Shown here: piece by piece, positions 18,107 to 27,870 of the stretch
How the letters are laid out: each line of letters starts with the position of its first letter
How positions within the stretch are numbered: position 1 is the stretch's first letter
Assembly (NCBI RefSeq): GCF_009755665.1
Contig: NZ_CP046622.1
Span: 1,240,001 to 1,304,000, forward strand
Reading direction: 5' to 3'
Length of the DNA: 64,000 nucleotides
Source of the DNA: Variovorax paradoxus
Lineage (GTDB): Bacteria; Pseudomonadota; Gammaproteobacteria; Burkholderiales; Burkholderiaceae_C
The notes under the pieces: model-generated
Seen by the model: only the letters and a program-made list of their open reading frames with translations
What the model was told of the DNA's origin: nothing
Database searches by the model: none
Translations under genes and position numbers: made by a program

Positions 18107-19186
18107 TTGGCTGCTTTCGGATCATTGTTTCGTCGTCAGAACGCCCCCATGCTCGGCTTGGACGTCAGTTCGTCCAGCGTCAAGCTGGTCGAGCTCGGCC
18201 GGGAGGCCAGCGGCAAGCTGGTTCTGGAGCGGTGCGCGATCGAGCCCCTCGAGCGGGGCTGGATCACTGACGGCAACGTCGAAAAGTTCGACGAAGTGGC
18301 CGAAGCCGTCCGCCGCGTCGTGCGCAAGAGCGGCACCCGCACGCGCAACGTGGCGCTGGCGCTGCCTCCTTCGGCTGTCATTACCAAGAAGATCATTCTT
18401 CCTGGGGGCATGAGCGAGCAGGAGCTCGAACTCCAGGTCGAGTCCGAGGCCAACCAGTACATTCCCTTTTCGCTGGACGAAGTCAGTCTCGACTTTTGCG
18501 TGACTGGCCAAAGCGCCGCCTCCGCCGGCGATGTCGAGGTGCTGATTGCCGCATCCCGCAAGGAAAAGGTCCAGGACCGCGAAGGGCTGGCCGAAGCGGC
18601 CGGCTTGAAGGCGATGATCCTGGACGTGGAATCCTATGCATCGCGCCTCGCGACCGCCCGGCTGATCGAGCAATTGCCCGGCAAGGGCCTCGACGCTGTC
18701 GTGGCGCTTTTCGAAGTGGGCGCTTTCACCACCAGCATGCAGGTGCTGCGCAATCAGGAAGTGCTGTACGACCGCGACCAGGCTTTCGGCGGCGCCCAAC
18801 TGACGCAGCTGATCGTTCGCCAGTACGGTTTTTCCGCCGAAGAGGCCGAAGCCAAGAAGCGCAGCGGGGATCTGCCCGACGACTACGGCTCCAGCGTGCT
18901 GAAGCCCTTCGTGGAAAGCATTGCACAGGAAATTGCCCGTGCACTGCAGTTCTTCTTTACCAGTACGCCGCACAACCGCGTCGACTATGTGCTGCTCGCG
19001 GGTGGCTCGGCTTCGTTGCCGAGCCTGACCAGCGCCGTCACCCGTCAGACCTCCTTCGCCTGTTCGCTCGTGAATCCGTTCGACGGCATGGAGATGGGTC
19101 CCAACATCCGTGAGAAGAAGGTCCGGCGCGAGGCGCCTTCCTATCTGACCTCCTGCGGTCTCGCCATGCGGAGGTTCGTGCAGTGA
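18107..19186 (+). CDS. pilM: Type IV pilus assembly ATPase-like protein PilM
   Basis: A 359-residue actin/FtsA-like cytoplasmic protein that binds the PilN N-terminus and links the type IV pilus alignment complex to the cytoplasm. The actin-fold phosphate loop is seen in LGLDVSSSSVKLVEL near the N-terminus, and the second nucleotide-binding region in LLAGGSASLP. I place the start at TTG 18107, preceded by AAAGGGA, which gives the normal family length. The frame is open further upstream, but that adds unrelated residues. The next gene overlaps by four bases (GTGA). Confidence 0.93.
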   Translation: MAAFGSLFRRQNAPMLGLDVSSSSVKLVELGREASGKLVLERCAIEPLERGWITDGNVEKFDEVAEAVRRVVRKSGTRTRNVALALPPSAVITKKIILPGGMSEQELELQVESEANQYIPFSLDEVSLDFCVTGQSAASAGDVEVLIAASRKEKVQDREGLAEAAGLKAMILDVESYASRLATARLIEQLPGKGLDAVVALFEVGAFTTSMQVLRNQEVLYDRDQAFGGAQLTQLIVRQYGFSAEEAEAKKRSGDLPDDYGSSVLKPFVESIAQEIARALQFFFTSTPHNRVDYVLLAGGSASLPSLTSAVTRQTSFACSLVNPFDGMEMGPNIREKKVRREAPSYLTSCGLAMRRFVQ

Positions 19187-19803
19187 TCCTCATCAATTTG
19201 CTTCCGCATCGCGAAGCCGCGCGCAAGCGGCGGCGCGAAGCCTTCTATGGCACCTTGGGCGCCGCGGCCATCCTGGGTGGCGTGATTGCGGGCCTCGGCT
19301 TTCTCTGGTTCGAGGCGCAAATCTCGGCCCAGCAGGCCAAGAACAATTTCCTCAAGACCGAAATCACCAAGCTCGATGCCGAGATCAAGGAGATCTCGAC
19401 CCTGCAACAGGAAATTGCAGCCCTGCGTGCACGCCAGCAGGCCGTTGAAGACCTCCAGGGCGACCGCAACCTGCCGGTGCACCTGCTCAATGAACTGGTC
19501 CGGCAGTTGCCCGACGGCGCCTACATCACCAGCATGAAGCAGGAGAACCAGACCGTCACGCTGCAAGGCATGGCGCAGTCGAACGAGCGCGTCTCCGAAC
19601 TGCTGCGCAACCTGGGCAACAACAGCCCTTGGCTGGTCAAGCCCGAGCTGGTCGAAATTACTTCCGCAACGGTGAGCCTGAGCCAGCGCGACCAGCGCCG
19701 CGTGGCGAACTTCACGATGCGCATCGGCCTCAAGCGGCCGACCGACGCGCAAAAGGCAGCGGCTGAGAAAGCCTTGGCCGCAGCGGCGCAAGTCAAGGGG
19801 TAG
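19183..19803 (+). CDS. pilN: Type IV pilus assembly protein PilN
   Basis: A 206-residue bitopic inner-membrane protein. The short cytoplasmic N-terminus begins MILINLLPHREAARKRRRE, the conserved PilM-binding segment. A membrane helix lies at about 23-45, then a periplasmic coiled coil (about 50-95) and a small ferredoxin-like domain. The start is GTG at 19183, overlapping the pilM stop. PilN pairs with PilO to span the periplasm in the pilus machine. Confidence 0.95.
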   Translation: MILINLLPHREAARKRRREAFYGTLGAAAILGGVIAGLGFLWFEAQISAQQAKNNFLKTEITKLDAEIKEISTLQQEIAALRARQQAVEDLQGDRNLPVHLLNELVRQLPDGAYITSMKQENQTVTLQGMAQSNERVSELLRNLGNNSPWLVKPELVEITSATVSLSQRDQRRVANFTMRIGLKRPTDAQKAAAEKALAAAAQVKG

Positions 19804-19811
19804 GACGGATC

Positions 19812-20492
19812 ATGGCAAGCAATCGCCCCTCTCAAAAGATAGACGTCGCCGCCGCATTCCGTGGCTTCGGTGACCAGTTCCGCAACCTGAATCCGAACGA
19901 TCCGGCCAGCTGGCCGCCGGTGCCCCGCTATGCCCTGTGCCTGGCGGTCACGGCAATGGTGCTGGTCGGCCTGTGGTTCCTGTGGCTCACCAATTCGAAC
20001 GACGAGCTCGAAGGTGAGCGCGCCAAGGAAGTCACGCTGCGCGCCGACTACCAGAAGAAGGTCGCGCTGGCGGCCAACCTCGAGTTGCTGAAGAAGCAGC
20101 GCGAGCAGGTGCAGCAATATGTGACGCTGCTCGAGAAGCAGCTGCCGAGCAAGGCGGAAATGGACGCACTGCTGTCCGACATCAACCAGGCCGGCCTCGG
20201 CCGCAGCCTGCAGTTCGAACTGTTCCGTCCGGGGCAGGTTTCGGTGAAGGACTACTACGCGGAACTGCCGATCGCCGTGCGCGTGACCGGCCGCTACCAC
20301 GACATCGGCTCGTTTGCCGCCGACGTCGCGGGCCTTTCGCGCATCGTGACGCTGAACAACCTGACGATCACTCCGCAAAAAGACAAGGACGGCGCCCTGA
20401 CGATGGATGCCACGGCCCGCACCTACCGCTATCTCGATGACGAAGAGCGCGCGGCCCAGAAACGCGCTGCGGCGCCAAAGGCGAAGAAATGA
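19812..20492 (+). CDS. pilO: Type IV pilus assembly protein PilO
   Basis: A 226-residue bitopic membrane protein: cytoplasmic tail, membrane helix at about 42-61, coiled coil at about 65-115 (LEGERAKEVTLRADYQKK), then a periplasmic ferredoxin-like domain with GRSLQFELFRPGQ and AVRVTGRYHDIGSF, typical of PilO. It forms heterodimers with PilN and contacts PilP. Its end overlaps the pilP start (ATGA). A basic Lys/Ala-rich tail closes the protein. Confidence 0.95.
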   Translation: MASNRPSQKIDVAAAFRGFGDQFRNLNPNDPASWPPVPRYALCLAVTAMVLVGLWFLWLTNSNDELEGERAKEVTLRADYQKKVALAANLELLKKQREQVQQYVTLLEKQLPSKAEMDALLSDINQAGLGRSLQFELFRPGQVSVKDYYAELPIAVRVTGRYHDIGSFAADVAGLSRIVTLNNLTITPQKDKDGALTMDATARTYRYLDDEERAAQKRAAAPKAKK

Positions 20493-21031
20493 GGACGATC
20501 GCCAAACTCCTGTGGCTGGCAGCGGCCGCAATGGGCTTGAGCGCCTGTGCCGATTCGGAGCAGGAAGACCTACGCCGCTGGATGGTCGAGCAGCGCGCCC
20601 AGGTAAAGCCCAATGTGCCGCCGATCACCGAGCCCAAGAAATTCACGCCCCAGGCCTATACCGAAGGGTCTGCTTTCGAGCCGTTCAACCTGTTGAAGCT
20701 CACGCAGGCACTGCGCCGCGAATCGAACCAGCCCAGCACGTCGGAGCTGATCGCGCCTGAACTGGCGCGCCGCAAGGAAGCGCTCGAAGCCTTCCCGCTC
20801 GACTCGATGGCCATGGTGGGCAGCATGAACCGCAACGGCCAGCCGGTGGCGCTGGTCCGTGTCGACAAGCTCCTCTACAAGGTGCGCGTCGGCGAGTACC
20901 TGGGGCTCAACTACGGGCGCATTACCCGTATCAACGAAACCGAAGTCGCCTTGCGTGAAATCGTGCAAGACGCCGCCGGTGAATGGATCGAACGCGTGGC
21001 GACATTGCAGCTGCAAGAGAGTGCGAAATGA
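20489..21031 (+). CDS. pilP: Type IV pilus lipoprotein PilP
   Basis: A 180-residue lipoprotein with signal peptide and lipobox LSAC (Cys20). The extended region binds the PilNO dimer and the C-terminal beta-domain (about 100-178, LVRVDKLLYKVRVGEYLGLNYG) binds the PilQ secretin, so it ties the inner and outer membrane parts of the pilus machine together. It overlaps pilO at the start and pilQ at the end by four bases each. Confidence 0.95.
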   Translation: MRTIAKLLWLAAAAMGLSACADSEQEDLRRWMVEQRAQVKPNVPPITEPKKFTPQAYTEGSAFEPFNLLKLTQALRRESNQPSTSELIAPELARRKEALEAFPLDSMAMVGSMNRNGQPVALVRVDKLLYKVRVGEYLGLNYGRITRINETEVALREIVQDAAGEWIERVATLQLQESAK

Positions 21032-23169
21032 ATCAGAAAAAATCAACAATGGCACAGCGGCTGCGAGCTGCCGGGCTGGGTCTGCTGGCATTCGGTGCAT
21101 TTGCCATGGCGCATGCGCAAAACGCCATCGAAGCGGTAACCAGTTCGACGCAATCCGGCGCCGAGGTCATCCGCATCGACTTGGCGCAGCCGCTCGCGGC
21201 CGTGCCGACCGGCTTTGCCGTTCAAACCCCGGCCCGCATTGCGCTTGATTTCCCGGGCGTCACCAACGCCATCGGGCGCTCCGCCATCGAGGTGAACCAG
21301 GGCAACCTGCGTTCCGTCAACGTGGTCCAGGCCGGCGAGCGCAGCCGCGTGGTGCTGAACCTCAAGCAGGCGACCGCCTACAAGACCGAGATCCAGGGCA
21401 AGTCGCTGCTGGTGATCCTGGAGCCCGCGGCCGGAACCGCGCTGGCTTCGTCCACGCCCACCGTGTTTGCCGAGAACCGCAACCGCGACACGCTGCCGCT
21501 GCGTGACGTCGATTTCCGCCTCGGTTCCGAGAACACCGGCCGCGTGATCGTCGACCTGCCAAACAACCAGGTGGGTGTCGATGTCAAGCAGCAGGGCAAA
21601 AATCTCGTCGTCGAGTTCACCAAGTCGACGCTGCCCGAGGGCCTGCGCCGCCGTCTCGACGTGGCCGACTTCAACACGCCGGTCCAACTGATTACCTCGC
21701 AACAGTCCGGCGACCGCGTTCGCATGACCATCGAGGCCAAGGGCGACTGGGAGCACAGCGCCTACCAGAGCGAAAACCAGTTCGTCGTCGAAGTGCGTGC
21801 CCGCAAGGTCGACCCGACCAAGCTGACGCAAGGCGTGGGCTACAACGGCGAGAAGCTCTCGCTGAACTTCCAGAACATCGAGATTCGCTCGCTGCTGCAG
21901 GTGATCGCCGACTTCACGAACTTCAACATCGTGACCTCCGATTCGGTCACCGGCGCGCTGACGCTGCGCTTGAAGGACGTGCCGTGGGATCAGGCCCTGG
22001 ACATCATCATGCAGGCGAAGAATCTGGGCATGCGCAAGAACGGCAGCGTGCTGTGGATTGCGCCCAAGGACGAGATCAACGCCAAGGAAAAGCTCGAGTT
22101 CGAAGCCAAGGCCGCAATCGAGAACCTGGAGCCGCTGCGCACCCAGTCGTTCCAGCTCAACTACACCAAGGCGATTGCCATTGCCCAAGGCCTGACCGGT
22201 ACCGGCGCTTCGGCCGGCGGCGGTGGCGGCTCCGGTACCACCACCCGCATCCTGAGCCCGCGCGGCAGCGTGATCGCCGAGTCGCGCACCAACCAGCTGT
22301 TCGTTTCGGACGTGCCGTCGCGCCTTGCACAGGTCAGCGAGCTGATCCAGAAGCTTGACATTCCGGTTCGCCAGGTGCTGATCGAAGCGCGCATCGTGGA
22401 AGCCTCCGACACCTTCGGCAAGTCGCTCGGCGTGCGCCTGGGCGGCGGTATCTCCCGCGAACGCGTCGCGTCGTCCAACGGCAATCCGGCATACGGCACC
22501 TTCGGCGTCATGCCCGCCACCACCACCGGCGGCGTCGGGGCCGCAGCAGCCACCTGGACCAACTCCAACTTCATCAACCTGCCCGCAGGCGATGCCGGCG
22601 GCACCGGCAATTCGCCCGGCACCTTCGCGATCTCGCTGTTCAACTCGAGCTTGTCTCGCATGTTGAACCTCGAGATCTCGGCGCTCGAGGCCGACGGCAA
22701 GGGCAAGCTGGTGTCCAGCCCCCGCGTGATCACGGCCGACCAGACGAAGGCGCTGATCGAGCAGGGTGAAGAAATCCCCTACCAGCAGGCCACGTCGAGC
22801 GGCGCAACCTCGATCTCGTTCCGCAAGGCGGTGCTGAAGCTCGAAGTCACGCCCCAGATCACGCCCGAAGGCAACATCATCCTGACCCTGGACGTGAGCA
22901 AGGATGCCCGCGGCGTCAACACCTCGGCGGGTCCGGCCATCAACACCAAGCACGTGCAGACCGAAGTGCTGGTCGAGAACGGCGGCACGGTCGTCATCGG
23001 TGGTATCTTCGAACTCACCGAAACCAATGACGAATCGCGCGTGCCGGTGCTGGGTGAAGTGCCCTACCTGGGGGCACTGTTCCGCAAGCGTGAACGCGTT
23101 GCCAACAAGACCGAAATGCTCGTCTTTATCACTCCGAAGATGATTACCGACCGCAACGCCGCGCGCTGA
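21028..23169 (+). CDS. pilQ: Type IV pilus secretin PilQ
   Basis: The 713-residue outer-membrane secretin through which the pilus exits. In order: signal peptide ending AMAHAQ (about residue 31), AMIN domains that bind peptidoglycan (about 40-260), a secretin N0/STN domain (LNFQNIEIRSLLQVIADFTNFN), an N1 domain with a Gly/Ser-rich insertion, and the secretin barrel with the signature VPVLGEVPYLGALFR near the end. ATG 21028 overlaps the pilP stop. A large antisense frame is a shadow. Confidence 0.97.
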   Translation: MNQKKSTMAQRLRAAGLGLLAFGAFAMAHAQNAIEAVTSSTQSGAEVIRIDLAQPLAAVPTGFAVQTPARIALDFPGVTNAIGRSAIEVNQGNLRSVNVVQAGERSRVVLNLKQATAYKTEIQGKSLLVILEPAAGTALASSTPTVFAENRNRDTLPLRDVDFRLGSENTGRVIVDLPNNQVGVDVKQQGKNLVVEFTKSTLPEGLRRRLDVADFNTPVQLITSQQSGDRVRMTIEAKGDWEHSAYQSENQFVVEVRARKVDPTKLTQGVGYNGEKLSLNFQNIEIRSLLQVIADFTNFNIVTSDSVTGALTLRLKDVPWDQALDIIMQAKNLGMRKNGSVLWIAPKDEINAKEKLEFEAKAAIENLEPLRTQSFQLNYTKAIAIAQGLTGTGASAGGGGGSGTTTRILSPRGSVIAESRTNQLFVSDVPSRLAQVSELIQKLDIPVRQVLIEARIVEASDTFGKSLGVRLGGGISRERVASSNGNPAYGTFGVMPATTTGGVGAAAATWTNSNFINLPAGDAGGTGNSPGTFAISLFNSSLSRMLNLEISALEADGKGKLVSSPRVITADQTKALIEQGEEIPYQQATSSGATSISFRKAVLKLEVTPQITPEGNIILTLDVSKDARGVNTSAGPAINTKHVQTEVLVENGGTVVIGGIFELTETNDESRVPVLGEVPYLGALFRKRERVANKTEMLVFITPKMITDRNAAR

Positions 23170-23192
23170 CGCGCGGGCGTAGCAGCCACCGC

Positions 23193-23741
23193 GTGGCGGT
23201 CGCACTCGTCGGCTTGCCCGGCGCCGGTAAATCCGCAGTGGGGCGGCGCCTGGGCGCGCGCCTCGGTCTTCCGTTCGTCGATACCGACCATGTGATCGAG
23301 CACCGTATCGGCTGCTCGATCCGCGATTACTTCGAGCGGGAGGGCGAAATCGCTTTCCGGGACCTCGAGCAGACCGTCATCGCCGATCTCTGCGCACAGC
23401 CCCACGGCGTGCTTGCCACGGGAGGCGGGGCGGTTTTGCGGGAGGTCAATCGCAAGCAGCTGCGGGATCACTTCCACGTGATCTACCTGCGCTCTTCCCC
23501 CGAAGACCTGTTCCGCCGCTTGCGGCACGACGTGAAGCGGCCTCTCTTGCAGGTGGCCGATCCGCTCGGGCGGCTGCGCGAACTGCACGATGCGCGCGAT
23601 CCGTTCTATAGGGAAACGGCCCACGACGTGGTCGACACGGGCCGCCCGTCGATCGCCATGCTGGTGAACATCATCGTCATGCAGTTGGAGCTCGCCGGCA
23701 TCGTGGCGCCGGGAGCGCACCCGGAAGAACCCATGGGCTGA
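23193..23741 (+). CDS. aroK: Shikimate kinase
   Basis: A 182-residue P-loop kinase that phosphorylates shikimate with ATP in the chorismate pathway. Walker A GLPGAGKS is at residues 7-14. The shikimate-binding FVDTDH and the glycine-rich ATGGGA loop are present. The start appears to be GTG 23193, 23 bases after pilQ. The pilQ-aroK-aroB order is widely conserved in proteobacteria. Confidence 0.95.
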   Translation: MAVALVGLPGAGKSAVGRRLGARLGLPFVDTDHVIEHRIGCSIRDYFEREGEIAFRDLEQTVIADLCAQPHGVLATGGGAVLREVNRKQLRDHFHVIYLRSSPEDLFRRLRHDVKRPLLQVADPLGRLRELHDARDPFYRETAHDVVDTGRPSIAMLVNIIVMQLELAGIVAPGAHPEEPMG

Positions 23742-23761
23742 GCCGCCCGGCCCGCAGCGCC

Positions 23762-23767
23762 TAAACT
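23762..23767 (+). promoter_or_regulatory. -10-like hexamer six bases before aroB start
   Basis: TAAACT ends exactly six bases before ATG 23774, so a transcript from it would be leaderless. CTGAGC lies 18 bases upstream as a weak -35. Similar spacing is seen upstream of three other genes in this window. Confidence 0.3.
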
Positions 23768-23773
23768 CGCTGC

Positions 23774-24886
23774 ATGCCTTTGCCCGCACCTTCCGCCCCG
23801 CCAGAACGCGTCGATATCCAACTCGGCGAGCGCAGCTACCCCATCCTGATCGGCGCCGGCCTGCTCGGCGACCCCTCGAGCTTTGCCGCGGCACCCGACG
23901 CGGCGAGCGCGCTGATCGTCAGCAACACCACGGTGGCACCGCTCTATGCCAAGGCGCTGCGCGCCGCACTGGCCGGCCGTTTCCGCACTGTGCATCTGCT
24001 CGAATTGCCTGACGGCGAGGCGCACAAGAACCTGCAGACCCTCAACCTGATCTTCGATGCGCTGCTCGGCCACGGCAGCGACCGGAAGACCGTGCTGTTC
24101 GCCCTGGGCGGCGGCGTGGTGGGGGACATGACGGGCTTTGCCGCCGCCAGCTACATGCGCGGGGTGCCGTTCGTGCAGGTGCCGACCACGCTGCTGGCGC
24201 AGGTCGATTCGTCGGTGGGGGGCAAGACCGCCATCAACCACCCGCTCGGCAAGAACATGATCGGCGCGTTCTATCAGCCACAGCTCGTGGTGTGCGACCT
24301 CGGCACGCTGCAGACGCTTCCGCCGCGGGAGCTGAGTGCGGGCCTGGCCGAAGTCATCAAGTACGGGCCCATCCACGACATGGCGTTCTTCGACTGGATC
24401 GAGGCGAACATCGATGCGCTGGTGGCCCGCGATCCCGCCGCGCTGGCCTATGCCGTCAAGCGCAGCTGCGAAATCAAGGCGCTGGTCGTGGGGCAGGACG
24501 AGCGCGAAACCGGCCTGCGCGCCATTCTCAATTTCGGCCACACCTTCGGCCATGCGATCGAATCGGGCCTGGGCTACGGCGAATGGCTGCACGGCGAAGC
24601 GGTCGGCTGCGGGATGGTCATGGCGGCGCACCTGTCGCAGCGGCTTGGCGGCGTCGATGCTGCCTTTGTCGAGCGGCTCACGCGGTTGATCGAACGCGCC
24701 GGCCTGCCGACAATCGGCCCGGCACTGGGTGCCGACCGGTACCTCGAACTGATGCGCGTCGACAAGAAATCCGAAGCCGGTGAAATCCGCTTCGTGGTCA
24801 TCGACAAGCCGGGCTCCGCCGCGGTCAGCAGCGCGCCCGATGCGCTGGTGCGCGAAGTGCTCGTGCAGTGCTGCAGCGCCGGATGA
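23774..24886 (+). CDS. aroB: 3-dehydroquinate synthase
   Basis: A 370-residue NAD- and metal-dependent enzyme that closes DAHP to 3-dehydroquinate, the second step of the shikimate pathway. Visible motifs include the NAD-binding [14 protein letters not shown], the substrate loop [20 protein letters not shown], and metal-ligand residues in HTFGHAIE and HGEAVGCG. It follows aroK, which serves the same pathway, with 32 bases between them. Confidence 0.97.
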   Translation: MPLPAPSAPPERVDIQLGERSYPILIGAGLLGDPSSFAAAPDAASALIVSNTTVAPLYAKALRAALAGRFRTVHLLELPDGEAHKNLQTLNLIFDALLGHGSDRKTVLFALGGGVVGDMTGFAAASYMRGVPFVQVPTTLLAQVDSSVGGKTAINHPLGKNMIGAFYQPQLVVCDLGTLQTLPPRELSAGLAEVIKYGPIHDMAFFDWIEANIDALVARDPAALAYAVKRSCEIKALVVGQDERETGLRAILNFGHTFGHAIESGLGYGEWLHGEAVGCGMVMAAHLSQRLGGVDAAFVERLTRLIERAGLPTIGPALGADRYLELMRVDKKSEAGEIRFVVIDKPGSAAVSSAPDALVREVLVQCCSAG

Positions 24887-24908
24887 GCGCAGCGCCAAGG
24901 GTGCGCCG

Positions 24909-26039
24909 ATGAGCCTTGCGGCCTATGCCTGCCACCCCGCATGGTCGCGTGGGCGCCGCCATGCCGAGCCGCCCGCGCCGACGCGCGATGCCTTCCAGCG
25001 CGACCGTGACCGCATCGTGCATTCCACCGCGTTCCGGCGCCTGGTCTACAAGACGCAGGTGTTCCTGAACCATGAAGGCGACCTGTTCCGCACCCGGCTC
25101 ACGCATTCGCTCGAGGTGGCGCAGCTCGGCCGGTCCATCGCGCGTGCCTTACGCCTCAATGAAGATCTGGTGGAGGCCATTGCCCTGGCGCACGACCTCG
25201 GCCACACGCCGTTCGGCCACGCCGGCCAGGACGCGCTCGACGCCTGCATGGAAGGTCACGGCGGCTTCGAGCACAACTTGCAGAGCCTGCGCGTGGTCGA
25301 TGCGCTGGAGCACCGCTATCCGCAATACGACGGCCTGAATCTCAGCTTCGAGAGCCGCGAGGGCATTCTCAAGCACTGTTCGCGTGCCAATGCCGAGCGC
25401 CTCGAGGCCGCCGAACCCAACGGCGTGGCCCGGCGCTTCCTCGACCGCACCCAGCCCGCGCTCGAGGCGCAGCTGTGCAACCTGGCCGATGCCATTGCCT
25501 ACAACGCGCACGACATCGACGACGGCGTGCGCTCGGGGCTCATCAGCGTTGAGCAGCTCGGCGAGGTGGAGCTTTTCGAGCGCTACCGCCGTGAGGCGCT
25601 CGCCGAGTACCCCGGGCTCGAAGGGCGGCGCGTGCTCTACGAGACGATCCGGCGCATGCTGAGCGCCCAGGTCTATGACGTGATCGATGCCACCCGTGCA
25701 AACATCGAAAGGGCAGCGCCGGCCGATGCGGACGGTGTACGGAACTCGCCGCCGCTCGTCGCGTTCAGCGAAACCATGCAATCGCAGTCCAGCGAGCTCA
25801 AGAGCTTTCTGTTTCGCAACCTCTATCGGCATCCGCAGGTGACCCAAACCACCGACCAGGCACAGCAGGTCGTGCGGGAGCTGTTCGATGCGTACCTCGA
25901 GCGAAGCGCCGAAATGCCTGCTTCCTACGCCGACCGCAGCGACCGGCATCGTGCGGTGGCCGACTACATCGCGGGCATGACCGATCGGTTCGCCATGCGC
26001 GAGCACGAAAGGCTCACCGGCCGGCGGGGCATCGGGTGA
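24909..26039 (+). CDS. dgt: dGTP triphosphohydrolase-like HD protein
   Basis: A 376-residue HD-domain deoxynucleoside triphosphate triphosphohydrolase that converts dNTPs to nucleosides and triphosphate. The HD metal site is visible with His66 in RLTHSLEV and His95-Asp96 in LAHDLGHTPFGH. A distal aspartate lies in YNAHDIDDG. I set the start at ATG 24909, because upstream sequence in the same frame is aroB read out of frame. The stop overlaps the GTG of the next gene. Confidence 0.93.
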   Translation: MSLAAYACHPAWSRGRRHAEPPAPTRDAFQRDRDRIVHSTAFRRLVYKTQVFLNHEGDLFRTRLTHSLEVAQLGRSIARALRLNEDLVEAIALAHDLGHTPFGHAGQDALDACMEGHGGFEHNLQSLRVVDALEHRYPQYDGLNLSFESREGILKHCSRANAERLEAAEPNGVARRFLDRTQPALEAQLCNLADAIAYNAHDIDDGVRSGLISVEQLGEVELFERYRREALAEYPGLEGRRVLYETIRRMLSAQVYDVIDATRANIERAAPADADGVRNSPPLVAFSETMQSQSSELKSFLFRNLYRHPQVTQTTDQAQQVVRELFDAYLERSAEMPASYADRSDRHRAVADYIAGMTDRFAMREHERLTGRRGIG

Positions 26040-27298
26040 GTACGGTGGCTGTAGTGTCCGCACGCGTTCCGGTCGCCGCCTTCGCCGTCCTGTTCGGCGG
26101 CGTCAGCGCTGCGCTGCATCTGGGCAAGTTGCCGCCTGCCGTACCGGCTTTGCAGGCTTCGCTCGGCATCAGCCTGGTCGAAGCCGGTTTTCTGCTGTCG
26201 CTGGTGCAAGTGGCCAGCATGACCTTCGGGCTGGCGATCGGGCTTGCGGCGGACACCATCGGCTTGCGGCGCAGCATGCTCACCGGGCTCCTGGTGCTGG
26301 TTGTCGCCAGCCTGCTCGGCGGCGCGGTCGGGACCGGGCTCTTCGGCGATGCGCATGCGGTGCGGTGGCTGCTGGTTCTGCGCGCCGCCGAAGGCATCGG
26401 CTTTCTGCTGGCGGTCATGCCGGGGCCAGGGCTGATCCGCGCGCTGACGCCGGCCGGAGCGGACAAGGCCGCGCTCGGACTGTGGGGGGCGTACATGCCG
26501 CTCGGCGTCGCGCTTGCGCTGCTGCTCGGGCCGGCCTTGATCGCCTGGGGCGGATGGACCGACTGGTGGTGGGCGCTGTCCGCGGTATCGGCCGCCGCGG
26601 CGCTCTGGTTGTGGCTGACCGTACCAGCGGACGGGGTTCGTTCCGCCGCTGCGGGCAGTGCAACCGCGGGATGGTCGTCGCGGCTGCGCACGACGGTCGG
26701 CGCCCGCGCACCCTGGATGATCGCGCTGACGTTTGCCGTGTATTCCGCCCAGTGGATGGCGGTGATCGGCTTCCTTCCGGCCATTTATGCGGGCGCGGGT
26801 GTGCCGCCAGGCTGGAATGCGGTGCTCACCGCCATTGCGGCTGCGATGAACATCGTCGGTAATGTGGCGGGCGGGCGCTGGCTGCAGCGCGGCGTCGCGC
26901 CCGAGCGCCTGCTGCAGCTGGGCTTCGGGGCAATGGCGTTGGGAGGCGTGGCGGCCTTCGCGCAAATAGGGCAGGGTGCCGACGCGCTCGGCCTGCCGGC
27001 GGCGCTTCGCTATGCCGCGGTGTGCCTCTTCTCATTGGGCGGCGGCATGGTGCCGGCAACACTGTTCCTGCTCGGGGTTCGCATGGCGCCGGGGCCCAGC
27101 ACCGTTTCAACCACGGTCGGGCTCATGCAGCAAGCCTCCTCACTGGGGCAGTTCCTGGCGCCGCCCGCGGTGGCATGGGTGGCTCACCGTGTCGGCGGTT
27201 GGCACTGGACATGGACGGCCACGCTGGCATGCTCGCTGGCCGGCATGGCCATGGCGCGGCACCTTGGGCGAATACGCCTTGCGGTGGCAGTGGCATGA
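26036..27298 (+). CDS. MFS transporter, CynX/NimT-like
   Basis: A 420-residue major facilitator protein with about twelve hydrophobic segments and a proline/glycine-rich loop between helices 2 and 3 (GLAADTIGLRRSM). It starts at GTG 26036, overlapping the dgt stop. The substrate is unknown; overall layout resembles the small MFS group near CynX/NimT, but this is judged by eye only. It is coupled to the DUF1415 gene downstream by ATGA overlap. Confidence 0.82.
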   Translation: MSTVAVVSARVPVAAFAVLFGGVSAALHLGKLPPAVPALQASLGISLVEAGFLLSLVQVASMTFGLAIGLAADTIGLRRSMLTGLLVLVVASLLGGAVGTGLFGDAHAVRWLLVLRAAEGIGFLLAVMPGPGLIRALTPAGADKAALGLWGAYMPLGVALALLLGPALIAWGGWTDWWWALSAVSAAAALWLWLTVPADGVRSAAAGSATAGWSSRLRTTVGARAPWMIALTFAVYSAQWMAVIGFLPAIYAGAGVPPGWNAVLTAIAAAMNIVGNVAGGRWLQRGVAPERLLQLGFGAMALGGVAAFAQIGQGADALGLPAALRYAAVCLFSLGGGMVPATLFLLGVRMAPGPSTVSTTVGLMQQASSLGQFLAPPAVAWVAHRVGGWHWTWTATLACSLAGMAMARHLGRIRLAVAVA

Positions 27299-27870
27299 CG
27301 GGCGCGACGACAATCGAGGCCATGCAGGCCGAGGCCGATACCCGGCGCTGGCTCGAACGTGCGGTGATCGGACTCAACCTGTGTCCGTTCGCCAAGGCGG
27401 TTCATGTCAAGGCGCAGATTCACTTCGCCGTGTACATGCCGGCCGACGAGGCCGGGCTGATCGAAATGCTGCTTGCCGAGGCCAACGAACTCGCCGCGCT
27501 CGATGCCTCCGTGCGCGACACCACCTTGCTGATAGCACCCAACACCTTGGCGGATTTTCTGGACTTCAACGATTTCACGGCACGCGCCGAACGCAAGCTT
27601 GCCCGCGCGGGCTTCGACGGCGTGTTCCAGCTGGCAAGCTTCCATCCGCAGTTCCAGTTCGGCGGAACCGAGCCCGACGATATTTCGAATGCAACCAATC
27701 GCGCTCCCTACCCCACGCTGCATCTCCTGCGCGAAGACAGCGTGAGCCGCGCGGTCGAGGCCTTTCCGGAGGCGGAGGCCATCTTCGAGCGCAATATCGA
27801 AACGCTTGAAGCGCTGGGCGCCGAGGGCTGGGCCGCGCTCGACGTGGGCCCCGGGAGCGCCCGACGATGA
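27295..27870 (+). CDS. DUF1415 family protein
   Basis: A 191-residue soluble protein with the family opening RWLERAVIGLNLCPFAK and the internal motif ASFHPQFQFGG, typical of DUF1415. The conserved cysteine, histidine and phenylalanine pattern suggests an enzyme or cofactor-binding protein, but no function is established. It overlaps both the MFS gene before it and the methyltransferase gene after it by four bases, so the three probably form one transcript. Confidence 0.88.
   Translation: MTGATTIEAMQAEADTRRWLERAVIGLNLCPFAKAVHVKAQIHFAVYMPADEAGLIEMLLAEANELAALDASVRDTTLLIAPNTLADFLDFNDFTARAERKLARAGFDGVFQLASFHPQFQFGGTEPDDISNATNRAPYPTLHLLREDSVSRAVEAFPEAEAIFERNIETLEALGAEGWAALDVGPGSARR

Noticed and set aside
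21043..23205. Open frame of about 720 codons antisense to pilQ
   Set aside because: Shadow of the secretin gene; residue composition is that of reverse-strand codons.
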